Below, in pieces: positions 17,117 to 25,537 of a stretch of DNA of 64,000 bases. Position 1 is the stretch's first letter. Every line of letters starts with the position of its first letter. The DNA is from Zeimonas sp032027205 (GTDB lineage: Bacteria; Pseudomonadota; Gammaproteobacteria; Burkholderiales; Burkholderiaceae_E). The notes beneath the pieces were generated by a model. The model did not search any database. It was given only the letters and a program-made list of their open reading frames with translations, and was not told where the DNA came from. The DNA lies in the NCBI GenBank assembly GCA_032027205.1, contig JAVSMN010000001.1, positions 1,798,001-1,862,000 on the forward strand, read 5' to 3'. The position numbers were made by a program, and so were the translations under genes.

Positions 17117-18100
17117 TCACTGGTAATGCGTGCGCCGGTCGAGCCAGCGGAATTTCACGATGGCCGTCACGCCGAGGATCGTCAGCACGACGACGGTGAG
17201 CGCGGCCGCATAGGCCGAGTCCCAGAAGCTGAAGCCGACCTGGTAGATGTAGTAGAGCAGCAGCGTGCTCGCGTTGTCGGGGCCGCCGCGCGTCATCACG
17301 AACAGCTGGTCGATCATCCGCACCGAGTTGATCAGTGCGTTGATCAGCACGAAGAGCGTCGTCGGCATCAGCAACGGAAAGAGCACGCGCCAGAAATACT
17401 GCGTGCGCGAAGCGCCTTCGAGCGCGGCCGCCTCGGCCAGCGTGGGCGACACCTGTTGCAGCGCCGCCAGATAGAAGATCATGAAGAAGCCGGCTTCCTT
17501 CCACACCGAGACGACCATGATCGCGCCGAGCGCCGTGTTGCGGTCGCCCAGCCAGTTGTGGCTCGGAAAGCCCAGCGCGTGCGTGAACTGCTCGAGCAGG
17601 CCGTACTGCGGCGTGTAGAAGAACAGCCAGATGTTGGCCACCGCGATCATCGGCAGCACCGTCGGCGTGAAGTACGCGAGCCGCAGGAAGCCGCGCCCGG
17701 CGATGCGCCCGTTCACCCACAGCGCCATCACGATCGCCAGCGCGATCGACGTGGGAATCGTGCCGAGCGCGAACCACAGGTTGTTCCACAGCGCCTGCCA
17801 GAACACGTCGTCGTCGAGCATCAGCTGGTAGTTTTCGAGGCCGACCCAGACCGACGGACGCGCTCCCTTCGGCGTCGAGAAGAAGCTGTGCCATGCGGTG
17901 GCCACCGCCGGCCAATGCGTGAACGCGACGAGCAGGACCATCGCCGGCAGCAACAGCAGCCAGGCGATGATCTGCGCCTGCAGGTTGCGCGGCGGCGAGA
18001 AAGCCGGCTCGCGCGCCGGCGCGAAGGCCGGCTCGAGCGGCGCGGCCCCCGCCCCGGGGGGCGTCGCTCCCGCTTCGCGCGAACCGACCGCGGCCGCCAT
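17117..18100 (-). CDS. ugpA: G3P ABC transporter permease, UgpA type
   Basis: A 327-residue permease of the MalF/UgpA type. An unusual N-terminal stretch of about 40 residues rich in Ala, Pro and Glu precedes the first helix; the remaining core has six transmembrane segments and the EAA motif (AEAAALEGASRTQYFWRVLFP). It starts 12 nt after the ugpB stop and precedes ugpE by 13 nt. The extra N-terminus may mean a later start, but no better ATG with a ribosome-binding site is evident. Confidence 0.84.
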   Translation of the reverse strand: MAAAVGSREAGATPPGAGAAPLEPAFAPAREPAFSPPRNLQAQIIAWLLLLPAMVLLVAFTHWPAVATAWHSFFSTPKGARPSVWVGLENYQLMLDDDVFWQALWNNLWFALGTIPTSIALAIVMALWVNGRIAGRGFLRLAYFTPTVLPMIAVANIWLFFYTPQYGLLEQFTHALGFPSHNWLGDRNTALGAIMVVSVWKEAGFFMIFYLAALQQVSPTLAEAAALEGASRTQYFWRVLFPLLMPTTLFVLINALINSVRMIDQLFVMTRGGPDNASTLLLYYIYQVGFSFWDSAYAAALTVVVLTILGVTAIVKFRWLDRRTHYQ

Positions 18101-18112
18101 TGCCGTGCCCGC

Positions 18113-19399
18113 TCAGCGCCGGTATGCGCGCAGGATGCGGTCGGCTTCGCGCTGCGAGTCCTTCATCGCGTCGGCCGGCGACTTCGACCCGGTGAGCGCC
18201 GCCTGCAGCCCGTCGTTCAGCGCCTTCGTCACCCGCTGGTTCTCGTGCGTGGACAGCTCGGCAACCGAGTACTGCAGCTGGTCGCGCGCAACGGTTGCCT
18301 GCGGCACCTCCTGCACGTATTTCTTCATCTCGTCGGTTTCCCACGCGGCCGGCGTCACCGCCACGTAGCCGGTGGCGATGCTCCACTGCGCGGCACGCTG
18401 CGGCTGCGTCGCCCAGCGCACGAACTTCATTGCCGCCTGCTGCTCCTCGGGCGAGGTCTTGTCGAAGACGTAGAAGTTGCCGCCGCCGGTCGGGCTGCCG
18501 CGCCGCTTCTTCTCCGGCAGCATCGCCACGCCGAAGGGGAACTGCGCGTTGGTGCGGATATTGGTGAGGTTGCCGGTGGTCGTCCAGACGATCGCTGCCT
18601 TGCGCTCGAAGAAGTCCTTCGGCGTCGTGCCCCACTCGATGACGCCGCCCGGCATCACCTTGTGTTTCGCCGACAGGTCTACCCAGTACTGCAGCGCCTC
18701 GATCGAGCCCGGCTTGTCAAAGTACGTTTCGGTGCCCGCCTCGTTCATCAGGATCGTGTCGTTCGGCGTGGTGAGCCCCTGGAACAGCCAGTACGGAAAG
18801 CCCGACGACGGAATCTTGACGCCCCAGGTGGAGACGTTGCCGCCGGCGTCGGTCTTCGTGAGCTTCTTGCCCATCGACACGAGCTCGTCCCAGTTCTGCG
18901 GCGCCTTCTCGGGGTCGAGGCCCGCTTCCTTGAACAGATCCTTGTTCCAGTACATGACGATCGTCGAGCGCTGGAACGGAACGCCCCAGGTCTTGCCGCC
19001 GGTGCGGCTGTTCTCCATGAACGCCGGGTAGAAGCCGTCGAGCCACTGCTTGCCGTCGGCGCCGGCCAGGCCGTCGATCGGCACGATCGCGCCCTCGTCG
19101 ATCAGCGTGAACATGTCGGTGGACAGCAGCACCGCCAGGTGCGGCGGCTGGCCGCTCTTGAACGCGGTGAGCGCCTTGACGATGCTCTCCTGGTAGGTGC
19201 CGGCGTAGACCGGCTTGACCTTGATGTTCGGGTTCTCCTTCTCGAAGTCGGCTGCCATCTGGTCGATCGTCTTCGTGACCGGTCCGCCGACGGCGACCGG
19301 GTAATAGAACGTGAGCTCGACCGGTTTCTGCGCGTGCGCAGCGGGAAGCGCGGCGCCGAGCGCGGTGGCGCCGATCGCCTGCAGGAATCTTCTTCTCAT
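18113..19399 (-). CDS. ugpB: G3P-binding periplasmic protein, UgpB type
   Basis: A 428-residue extracellular solute-binding protein (family 1). A signal peptide begins MRRRFLQAIGA and ends AHAQ; the RRRFLQ pattern resembles a Tat motif. The mature protein starts VELTFYYPVAVGGPV and contains VPFQRSTIVMYWNKDLFKEAGLDPE, close to the UgpB pattern. The open frame continues upstream to 19999, but the ATG at 19399 overlaps the ugpC stop by 4 nt and starts the signal peptide. Confidence 0.86.
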   Translation of the reverse strand: MRRRFLQAIGATALGAALPAAHAQKPVELTFYYPVAVGGPVTKTIDQMAADFEKENPNIKVKPVYAGTYQESIVKALTAFKSGQPPHLAVLLSTDMFTLIDEGAIVPIDGLAGADGKQWLDGFYPAFMENSRTGGKTWGVPFQRSTIVMYWNKDLFKEAGLDPEKAPQNWDELVSMGKKLTKTDAGGNVSTWGVKIPSSGFPYWLFQGLTTPNDTILMNEAGTETYFDKPGSIEALQYWVDLSAKHKVMPGGVIEWGTTPKDFFERKAAIVWTTTGNLTNIRTNAQFPFGVAMLPEKKRRGSPTGGGNFYVFDKTSPEEQQAAMKFVRWATQPQRAAQWSIATGYVAVTPAAWETDEMKKYVQEVPQATVARDQLQYSVAELSTHENQRVTKALNDGLQAALTGSKSPADAMKDSQREADRILRAYRR

Positions 19400-20460
19400 G
19401 ACGGGACACTCCTCGGGTGGGCAGCTGCGTAAATCGATGCGTCGTCGCGGCGCCGGCCGCTGGCGGCGTCGAAGAAATGTTGCGCGTCGTCGTTCCAGTC
19501 GAGCCACACACGCTCGCCGGCGCCGATCGACAACTGTCCCGGCACGCGCGCGGCGATCGTCTCGACGCCGTTCGATGCGCCGGGCAGCGCACAGCCGACG
19601 ATCGTGTCGGCGCCGAAGTACTCGACGCTCTGCACGACCGCGCGCAACCGACCGCCGTCTGCCAGGCGCACGTGTTCGGGCCGCACGCCGACCAGCAGGT
19701 CCTTCGACGCGTCGGACGCGACCAGCCCGAGCGGCAGCACGTTCATCGGCGGCGTGCCGATGAAGCGCGCGGCGAAAACCGTGGCGGGACGCGCGTACAG
19801 CTCGGCGGGCGGCGCATCCTGCACGATGCGCCCGCCTTCGAGCAGCACGACCTGGTCGGCCATGCTCATCGCCTCGGTCTGGTCGTGTGTGACGTACACC
19901 ATCGTCATGCCGAGCTTGCGCTGCAGCGCGCGGATCTCGCGGCGCATCTCCTGGCGCAGTTTTGCGTCGAGGTTCGACAGCGGCTCGTCCATCAGGCACA
20001 CCGGCGTCTCGGCGATGATCGCCCGGCCGAGCGCGACGCGCTGCTGCTGACCGCCCGAGAGCTGCGACGGCTTGCGCTCGAGCAGCGCCGACAGGCCGAG
20101 CAGGTCGCTGACGCGCTCGAGGCGTGCCGCGCGGTTTGCCTTCGGCTCGCGTCGCACCTTCACGCCGAACAGGATGTTCTCGCGCACCGACAGATGCGGG
20201 AACAGCGCGTACGACTGGAACACCATCGAGATGCGCCGCCTAGCCGGCGGCAGCCCGGTGACGTCGCTTCCGTCGATCAGGATGCGCCCGTGGGTGGGCG
20301 CGTCGAGTCCGGCGATCATGCGCAGCGTCGTCGACTTGCCGCAGCCCGAGGGCCCGAGCAATACGACGAAGCTGCCGCTGGCGGCCTCGAAACTGGCGTC
20401 GTCCACCGCGGCGGTGGCGCCCCAGTACTTGCTCAGGTGCTGCAACGAAAGCGTGCTCAT
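19396..20460 (-). CDS. ugpC: G3P ABC transporter ATP-binding protein, UgpC type
   Basis: A 354-residue ABC ATPase of the MalK/UgpC type. Walker A is GPSGCGKST, the signature is LSGGQQQRVALGRA, Walker B is VCLMDEPLSNLD, and the H-loop is VYVTHDQTEA. A C-terminal TOBE/OB regulatory domain (about 235-340) includes GVRPEHVRL, as in MalK and UgpC. Gene order is unusual in that the ATPase precedes the binding protein. Its start overlaps the mgtC-like gene by ATGA. Confidence 0.9.
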   Translation of the reverse strand: MSTLSLQHLSKYWGATAAVDDASFEAASGSFVVLLGPSGCGKSTTLRMIAGLDAPTHGRILIDGSDVTGLPPARRRISMVFQSYALFPHLSVRENILFGVKVRREPKANRAARLERVSDLLGLSALLERKPSQLSGGQQQRVALGRAIIAETPVCLMDEPLSNLDAKLRQEMRREIRALQRKLGMTMVYVTHDQTEAMSMADQVVLLEGGRIVQDAPPAELYARPATVFAARFIGTPPMNVLPLGLVASDASKDLLVGVRPEHVRLADGGRLRAVVQSVEYFGADTIVGCALPGASNGVETIAARVPGQLSIGAGERVWLDWNDDAQHFFDAASGRRRDDASIYAAAHPRSVPS

Positions 20461-21221
20461 GTCGGCGTGATCCGGAATTCGAGCACGGTTTCGTTACGAC
20501 TCCATGTCTGCGCGAGGCGGCTGGCGTTCCGGCGGCTGCGCGAGCGGATCGTCATCCGGTACTCGAAGACGCGCCCGTGGTTGTCCAGCCGCCAGCTCAT
20601 GTTGCTGACGTCGAATCCGTGCTCCGCCAGCACTGCGCGCAGGTCTTCCTCGGCAGGCGCCTGCTCGCGCGAGAAGCTCACATAGTGGTACGCGTAGTAG
20701 AAGACCGGCAGCTTCGATTCGATCCAGCGGAATAACGACAGCGCGCTGATCGTCAGCACGGTGCCGACGATCAGCGGGAAGTAGAAGCCAATGCCGGCGA
20801 GGATGCCGATCGCCGCGGTGATCCAGATCGAGGCGGCGGTGGTGAGCCCGCGCACCGACAGACCTTCCTTCATGATCACGCCGGCGCCGAGAAAGCCGAT
20901 GCCGGTCATGATTCCCTGCGCCATCCGCGTGGGATCGACGCGAACGATGTCGGCCGAACCGGGAAACCACAGCGACTGGTACATCGTCACCAGCATCAGC
21001 AGCGCCGACGACATGCACACCAGCACGTGCGTGCGGAATCCGGCCGGCCGGCCGTGGTAACTGCGTTCGATGCCGATCGCCGAGCCCGCCAACATCGAGG
21101 CGAGCAGATGCGAGACGATGGCGATCCTGTCCTGGTCAATGAACGTGACGTTCCAGCTCTCGAGCCAGTTCACGATGCCCGAGTGCGCGAACCAGTTCGT
21201 GATGTCCATCAGCCAGTTCAT
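20457..21221 (-). CDS. MgtC/SapB family membrane protein inside the G3P operon
   Basis: 254 residues. The N-terminal half carries five hydrophobic segments with the MgtC hallmarks ASMLAGSAIGIERSYHGRPAGFRTH, MTGIGFLGAGVIMKEG and VRGLTTAASIWITAAIG. The C-terminal about 90 residues form a soluble domain (EHGFDVSNMSWRLDNHG) resembling the ACT-like domain of such proteins. MgtC proteins are linked to magnesium limitation and phosphate/ATP homeostasis. The frame is open to 21335, but the ATG at 21221 overlaps the glpD stop (ATGA). The downstream ugpC start overlaps its stop, so it is a true operon member. Confidence 0.87.
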   Translation of the reverse strand: MNWLMDITNWFAHSGIVNWLESWNVTFIDQDRIAIVSHLLASMLAGSAIGIERSYHGRPAGFRTHVLVCMSSALLMLVTMYQSLWFPGSADIVRVDPTRMAQGIMTGIGFLGAGVIMKEGLSVRGLTTAASIWITAAIGILAGIGFYFPLIVGTVLTISALSLFRWIESKLPVFYYAYHYVSFSREQAPAEEDLRAVLAEHGFDVSNMSWRLDNHGRVFEYRMTIRSRSRRNASRLAQTWSRNETVLEFRITPT

Positions 21222-22792
21222 GCAGCCTTCTCCGATTCGCCCAGCAGCTGCGCCACCCGCGCGCGGCTTTGCGCGCTCATGTGCAGCCCGGCCTTCGAGC
21301 GGCGCCACAGCACGTCGTCGGCGCGGCGCGCCCATTCGTTCTCGACGAACCAGCGCAGTTCGCGCTCGTACAGCCCGCCGTCGAGGTCCTCGCCGAGCGT
21401 CTCGAGCGTGCTCGCGTCGCCGAGCACCTGCGCGGCGAGCGTGCCGTGACGGCGGAACAGCGCATCGAGCAGCGCCTTCGGCAGTTGCGGATAGCGCGCG
21501 TGCAACTCGCTGCGCGCGGCGATCGGGTCCTTCGGCGCGCCGGGCAATGACTCGCCGTGTGTCCAGCGTCCACGGCGCGCCGACAGATACGGCGCGAGCC
21601 GATCAAGCGCTGCCTCGGCCAGCCGCCGGTAGGTGGTGATCTTGCCGCCGTAGATGTCGAGCTGCGCAGCGCCGTCGAAGGTGCGCAGCTCCAGCGTGTA
21701 GTCGCGCGTGATCTCCGAGGGGTCGCTGGCCCCGTCGTCGTACAACGGGCGCACGCCGGTGTAGCTCCACACGATGTCGCGCTCGGCAAGCGGGCGGGCG
21801 AGATAGCGGTTCGCGGCGCGCAGCAGGTAGCGCGTCTCGTCGGCGTCGATCGCGCGCGCGGATTCGATCGAATCGACGCGCACGTCGGTGGTGCCGATCA
21901 GCGTGAAGTCGCGTTCGTACGGAATCAGGAAGACGATGCGCCGGTCGTCGTTCTGCAGGATGTAGGCATGCGACTGTGCATGGATGCGCGGAACGACCAC
22001 GTGGCTGCCCTTGACGAGCTGCACGGATGCCCGCGGCGAACTTCCGCCGGCAGACGCCGCGACGGTTTCGACCCACGGCCCGGCCGCGTTCACCAGCGCG
22101 CCCGCATCGAGCGTCTCGCGCTCGCCGTCTTCATGCTCGATGGTCACGCGCCAGCGACCCTGGCGCGCCCGCGCCGTGACGAAGCGCGTGCGCGGAAGGA
22201 TCGTCGCACCGTGCGACTGCGCCGACCGGAGATTCAGGATGACGAGCCGCGCGTCGTCCACCCACGCGTCGGAGTAGGCGTAGCCATGGCGATAGCGGCT
22301 CGCGAGCGCCGCGCCGGCGCCGTCGCGCGACAGGCGAATCGACTCGGAGCGTGGCAGGCTGATGTGCCCGCCGATCCGGTCGTAGAGGAACAGCCCCGCA
22401 CGGATCATCCACGACGGACGCAATCCGTCTGCGTGCGGCATCACGAATCGCAGCGGCCACGCGATGTGCGACGCGATGCGCAGCAGCACCTCGCGCTCGG
22501 CGAGCGCCTCGGCGACCAGGCGGAACTCGTATTGTTCGAGATAGCGCAGGCCGCCGTGGATCAGCTTCGTGCTCGCCGACGACGTCGCGCCGGCGAAGTC
22601 GCCCTGCTCGACGAGCGCCACCGAAATTCCGCGCCCGGCCGCGTCGCGCGCGATGCCGGCGCCGTTGATGCCGCCGCCGACGACGAGCAGGTCGAAGCGG
22701 CGCATCGCAGCAGGCAAGTCGGCCGGTGCTCCGCTGAAGGCGGCCGAAGCGTTCATCTCGCACGGCTCGCGCCGTGCTGCCGACGCGTTCAT
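21218..22792 (-). CDS. glpD: Aerobic glycerol-3-phosphate dehydrogenase
   Basis: A 524-residue FAD enzyme that oxidises G3P to dihydroxyacetone phosphate and feeds electrons to quinone. The FAD motif GGGINGAGIARDAAGRG starts at residue 39, followed by ASTKLIHGGLRYLEQYEFRLV. IGTTDVRVD and YTGVRPLYDDG occur in the catalytic domain, and the C-terminal helical domain is present. The GTG/ATG cluster at the start includes an apparent duplication (MNASAARREPCEMNASAAF), so Met13 is an alternative start. It lies between its likely regulator and the Ug-type transporter. Confidence 0.93.
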   Translation of the reverse strand: MNASAARREPCEMNASAAFSGAPADLPAAMRRFDLLVVGGGINGAGIARDAAGRGISVALVEQGDFAGATSSASTKLIHGGLRYLEQYEFRLVAEALAEREVLLRIASHIAWPLRFVMPHADGLRPSWMIRAGLFLYDRIGGHISLPRSESIRLSRDGAGAALASRYRHGYAYSDAWVDDARLVILNLRSAQSHGATILPRTRFVTARARQGRWRVTIEHEDGERETLDAGALVNAAGPWVETVAASAGGSSPRASVQLVKGSHVVVPRIHAQSHAYILQNDDRRIVFLIPYERDFTLIGTTDVRVDSIESARAIDADETRYLLRAANRYLARPLAERDIVWSYTGVRPLYDDGASDPSEITRDYTLELRTFDGAAQLDIYGGKITTYRRLAEAALDRLAPYLSARRGRWTHGESLPGAPKDPIAARSELHARYPQLPKALLDALFRRHGTLAAQVLGDASTLETLGEDLDGGLYERELRWFVENEWARRADDVLWRRSKAGLHMSAQSRARVAQLLGESEKAA

Positions 22793-23802
22793 GTCGCGCG
22801 CTCGCGCCGCGCTGCCGATGCGGGGCGCGCGGGCTTTGCCTTCGCCTCGCCGAGCACCCGGCGGGCGGTCGGCTCGTCGACGATCAGCGTATGCACGAAG
22901 CCCCCCGCGAGCGCCGCGCGGATGCCTTCGACCTTTCCGGTACCGGAGGCGATGCAGATCGACTGCCGCGTGCGGAACAGGTCGAGGTCGGGTCCGCTCG
23001 CGCGCGCGTTCAGCGCGACGTCGCGCCAGCTTCCGTCGGCGCGGAAGAAGACGGTCGCGATGTCGCCGACCACCCGATCGCGGCGCAGGTCGCGCCGGTC
23101 GGACGCTTCGAGGAAGCCGCCGGCATGCACCTCACTCGGCACCTCGCCGGAGAACGCGCCCACGCTGAAGACGAGGATGTCGGCACGCTGCTGCAGGTCG
23201 AGCAGGCGACGCACGCTGCGCTCGCGCCACAGCGCGGTTTTCGTCTGCGGATGATCGAAGAACGCCGGCACGGGGAACGCATGCGCGCGCGCGCCGTAGT
23301 TCGCGGCGAAACGCAGCACGAGATCGGTGCCGAAGGCGCTGTCGATGCTCTGCGGCGTGCCGGCGCCGTTCAGGGCGACGAAATCGACGTTCTTCGTCGG
23401 CTTGGGCTTGAGCCGCTCCGACAGTCGACGCACCGTGGTGCCCCACGCGATGCCGACGACGCAGTCGTTGCCGATCACCGAGTTCAGGTACCCGGCGGCA
23501 TCGGCCGCCACGCGCTCGAGCCAGTCGGCCTCGCGTGCCGAATCGGGCACGGCAACGACGCGCACGCTGCGCACGCCGTAGCGCTCGCGCAGCATCGACT
23601 CGAGCTGCAGCGGCTGCTCGGCGGGGTCGTGCACGTGGATCTCGACCAGCCCGTGATCGTGCGCCCACGACAGCAGGCGCGACACCGTCGAGCGGGACGT
23701 GCCCAGTTCCTCGGCGATCCGCTCGGTGGTGAGCCGCTGGTAGTAGTAGAGCTTCGCCACGCGCACGGCGAGCTCCTCGTGGCGGGTGCCCGGATCGTTC
23801 AT
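22789..23802 (-). CDS. SorC/DeoR-type sugar-phosphate-responsive regulator
   Basis: 337 residues. An N-terminal helix-turn-helix (about 12-50: RVAKLYYYQRLTTERIAEELGTSRSTVSRLL) is joined to a SorC-type sugar-phosphate-binding domain (VVGIAWGTTVRRLSERL, AFSGEVPSEVHAGGF, GGFVHTLIVDE). It is the first gene of the glpD-mgtC-ugp operon, and its stop overlaps the glpD start. It probably represses this operon and is released by a phosphorylated polyol such as G3P. The frame extends to 23880 but the ATG at 23802 begins the HTH domain; no good Shine-Dalgarno is visible. Confidence 0.85.
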   Translation of the reverse strand: MNDPGTRHEELAVRVAKLYYYQRLTTERIAEELGTSRSTVSRLLSWAHDHGLVEIHVHDPAEQPLQLESMLRERYGVRSVRVVAVPDSAREADWLERVAADAAGYLNSVIGNDCVVGIAWGTTVRRLSERLKPKPTKNVDFVALNGAGTPQSIDSAFGTDLVLRFAANYGARAHAFPVPAFFDHPQTKTALWRERSVRRLLDLQQRADILVFSVGAFSGEVPSEVHAGGFLEASDRRDLRRDRVVGDIATVFFRADGSWRDVALNARASGPDLDLFRTRQSICIASGTGKVEGIRAALAGGFVHTLIVDEPTARRVLGEAKAKPARPASAARRERAT

Positions 23803-23897
23803 GCACACAGTTTCATGTAGTTTGAACGAACGTGCAAGCGTGCGCATGCGAGACTCCGGGCATCGCCGACTCCCGTGCACCGACGAGAAACGCGCAG

Positions 23898-24581
23898 ATG
23901 CGCGAGCTTCCGAAGATCTTCGTCACCGGCCTGCTCGCCGCGTTGCCGCTGGCGGCCACCGTGCTCATCTTCGTCTGGGGCGCGCGCCTGGTCGCCGGCT
24001 GGGTGGGCCCGGGCAGCCTGATCGGCAACGTACTGGTGTCGATCGGGCTGGGCGTGACCGGCTACGAAGTGGTCGCGTGGGCGATCGGCGTGGCGGTCGT
24101 GCTGCTGGCGATCCTGCTGCTCGGTGTGCTCGTGCGAACGCGTCTGCGCGGCGTCGTCGAATCGGTGGTCGACGGCGTGGTACAGCGCATCCCGGTCGTG
24201 CGCAACGTCTACGAGACGGCGCGCCGCTTCGTCGAACTGGTGGGGCAGCGCGAGCGCGAAGGCACGCGTTCGATGAGTCCGGTGTGGCTGCATTTCGGCG
24301 GCAGCGACGGCGCCGCCGTGCTCGGGCTGCTATCGACGCCGGAGCCGGTCGACATCGACGGTCGCCGCTACCTGGCGGTGCTCGTTCCGACCGCGCCGGT
24401 TCCGGTGGGGGGCGGCCTGCTCTACGTGCCGCCGGAATGGGTGAGGCCCGCCGACGTCGGCGTCGAGGGGCTCACGAGCATCTACGTATCGATGGGGATC
24501 ACGTCGGCGCAGCACATCGGCGCGCGCGCGCCGCGCACCGAACCAGCCCCGCCTGCGCCTGCTGCTACACGCCCCAGGTAA
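23898..24581 (+). CDS. DUF502 family membrane protein
   Basis: A 227-residue protein with two strong N-terminal transmembrane segments (about 5-28 and 50-75) and a soluble C-terminal part. The pattern KIFVTGLLAALPLAATVLIFVW, VVDGVVQRIPVVRNVYETARR and a late VGGGLLYVPPEWV is that of the DUF502 family, whose role is unknown. The start at 23898 is chosen over 23832 because family members begin just before the first helix. The last 17 nt overlap the DUF1840 gene on the opposite strand. Confidence 0.82.
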   Translation: MRELPKIFVTGLLAALPLAATVLIFVWGARLVAGWVGPGSLIGNVLVSIGLGVTGYEVVAWAIGVAVVLLAILLLGVLVRTRLRGVVESVVDGVVQRIPVVRNVYETARRFVELVGQREREGTRSMSPVWLHFGGSDGAAVLGLLSTPEPVDIDGRRYLAVLVPTAPVPVGGGLLYVPPEWVRPADVGVEGLTSIYVSMGITSAQHIGARAPRTEPAPPAPAATRPR

Positions 24582-24924
24582 TGTCCTTGCCTGCCTTGTG
24601 CGCTTCCTTCAGCAGGTCGATGAACGGAAACGCGCGCTGCGCGAGGGACACCGGATAGGGATCGTTCTCGGTATCGTTCTTTTCCGCGTCGGAAGCGCCA
24701 GCCGGCGCCGGACCCACCGACTCCATCGCGCGGCGCTCGGCGCGCAACTCGTCCTTCTCCTGCGCGATCGCGTGGTTCAGCGCATCGACGGCGCCCGGCA
24801 TCTGGTCGACCGTGATGACTCCCGTACGGCCCGGCGTCTTGCCGATGATCTGAAGGATCCACTCGGCGACGGGCTTGGTCATGATTACGGAGCCGGTGGC
24901 GCGCGACTTGAACTCGTAGATCAT
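24565..24924 (-). CDS. DUF1840 family protein
   Basis: A 119-residue small cytosolic protein common in betaproteobacteria and of unknown function. The opening IYEFKSRATGSVIMTKPVAEWILQIIGK and the VDQMPGAVDALNHAI segment fit DUF1840. The middle (about 62-90) is charged and low-complexity, and the end is HKAGKDITWGV. It is convergent with DUF502 and divergent from the lipoprotein at 24965. Confidence 0.85.
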   Translation of the reverse strand: MIYEFKSRATGSVIMTKPVAEWILQIIGKTPGRTGVITVDQMPGAVDALNHAIAQEKDELRAERRAMESVGPAPAGASDAEKNDTENDPYPVSLAQRAFPFIDLLKEAHKAGKDITWGV

Positions 24925-24964
24925 CTGGACCTCCGTTGTGGGCCGACAGCCCTACCATTATCGA

Positions 24965-25537
24965 ATGAACTTCCTTGCTGCGATGCGCCGGCAAACCCGA
25001 ATGCCGGCCGCGCTCGTCCTCGGCACGCTGCTGGCGCTCGGCGCCTGCCACCCCGCGTACGACTGGCGCGAGATCCACGAAACCGAAGCAGGCTACCGCA
25101 TCCTGCTGCCCGCCAAGCCCGTGTCGATGACGCGGCCGATCGATCTCGACGGCGTTGCCGTGACGATGGCGATGACCGGCGCGCGCGTCGACGAAGCCCT
25201 GTTCACGGTGGGGTCGGTCGTCCTGCCGTCGTCCGACGAACAGGCGCGAACGCATGCGACGCAGGCGATGCGTACGGCGATGGAGCGCAATGTGCAGGGG
25301 CATGAGACGAAGACCACGCAAATCGAAGTCCCGGTGCTCGACGCGGCCGGCCGCGTTGCCGGCAGCGTCACCGGCACGCACGTCGAGGTCGAAGGCACGG
25401 TCGCCGGCGAGCCATCGCACATGAGCGCGACCTTCGTCGCGCGCGGCGATCGCGCCTGGCAGGCGGTGATGATCGCCCCGGTGGCCGACGCGGAGGCCGC
25501 GAAGCTCTTCCACGAATCGCTGCGGATCGCGAAGTGA
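24965..25537 (+). CDS. Putative lipoprotein, unknown function
   Basis: A 190-residue predicted lipoprotein. A signal segment ends in LALGAC (Cys28). The mature domain (WREIHETEAGYRILLPAKPVSM, AFP-like alternation, ARGDRAWQAVMIAP) resembles small periplasmic proteins that sit beside transporters. The start at 24965 is preferred over 24938 because it places a basic N-region before the hydrophobic stretch. Its stop overlaps the GTG start of the MFS gene (GTGA), so the two are co-translated. Confidence 0.75.
   Translation: MNFLAAMRRQTRMPAALVLGTLLALGACHPAYDWREIHETEAGYRILLPAKPVSMTRPIDLDGVAVTMAMTGARVDEALFTVGSVVLPSSDEQARTHATQAMRTAMERNVQGHETKTTQIEVPVLDAAGRVAGSVTGTHVEVEGTVAGEPSHMSATFVARGDRAWQAVMIAPVADAEAAKLFHESLRIAK

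Noticed and set aside
16925..19432. 835-codon plus-strand open frame
   Set aside because: It is the antisense shadow of ugpA/ugpB in high-GC DNA. Its composition is Arg/His/Glu-rich without any domain, while the minus strand carries clear ABC-transporter genes.
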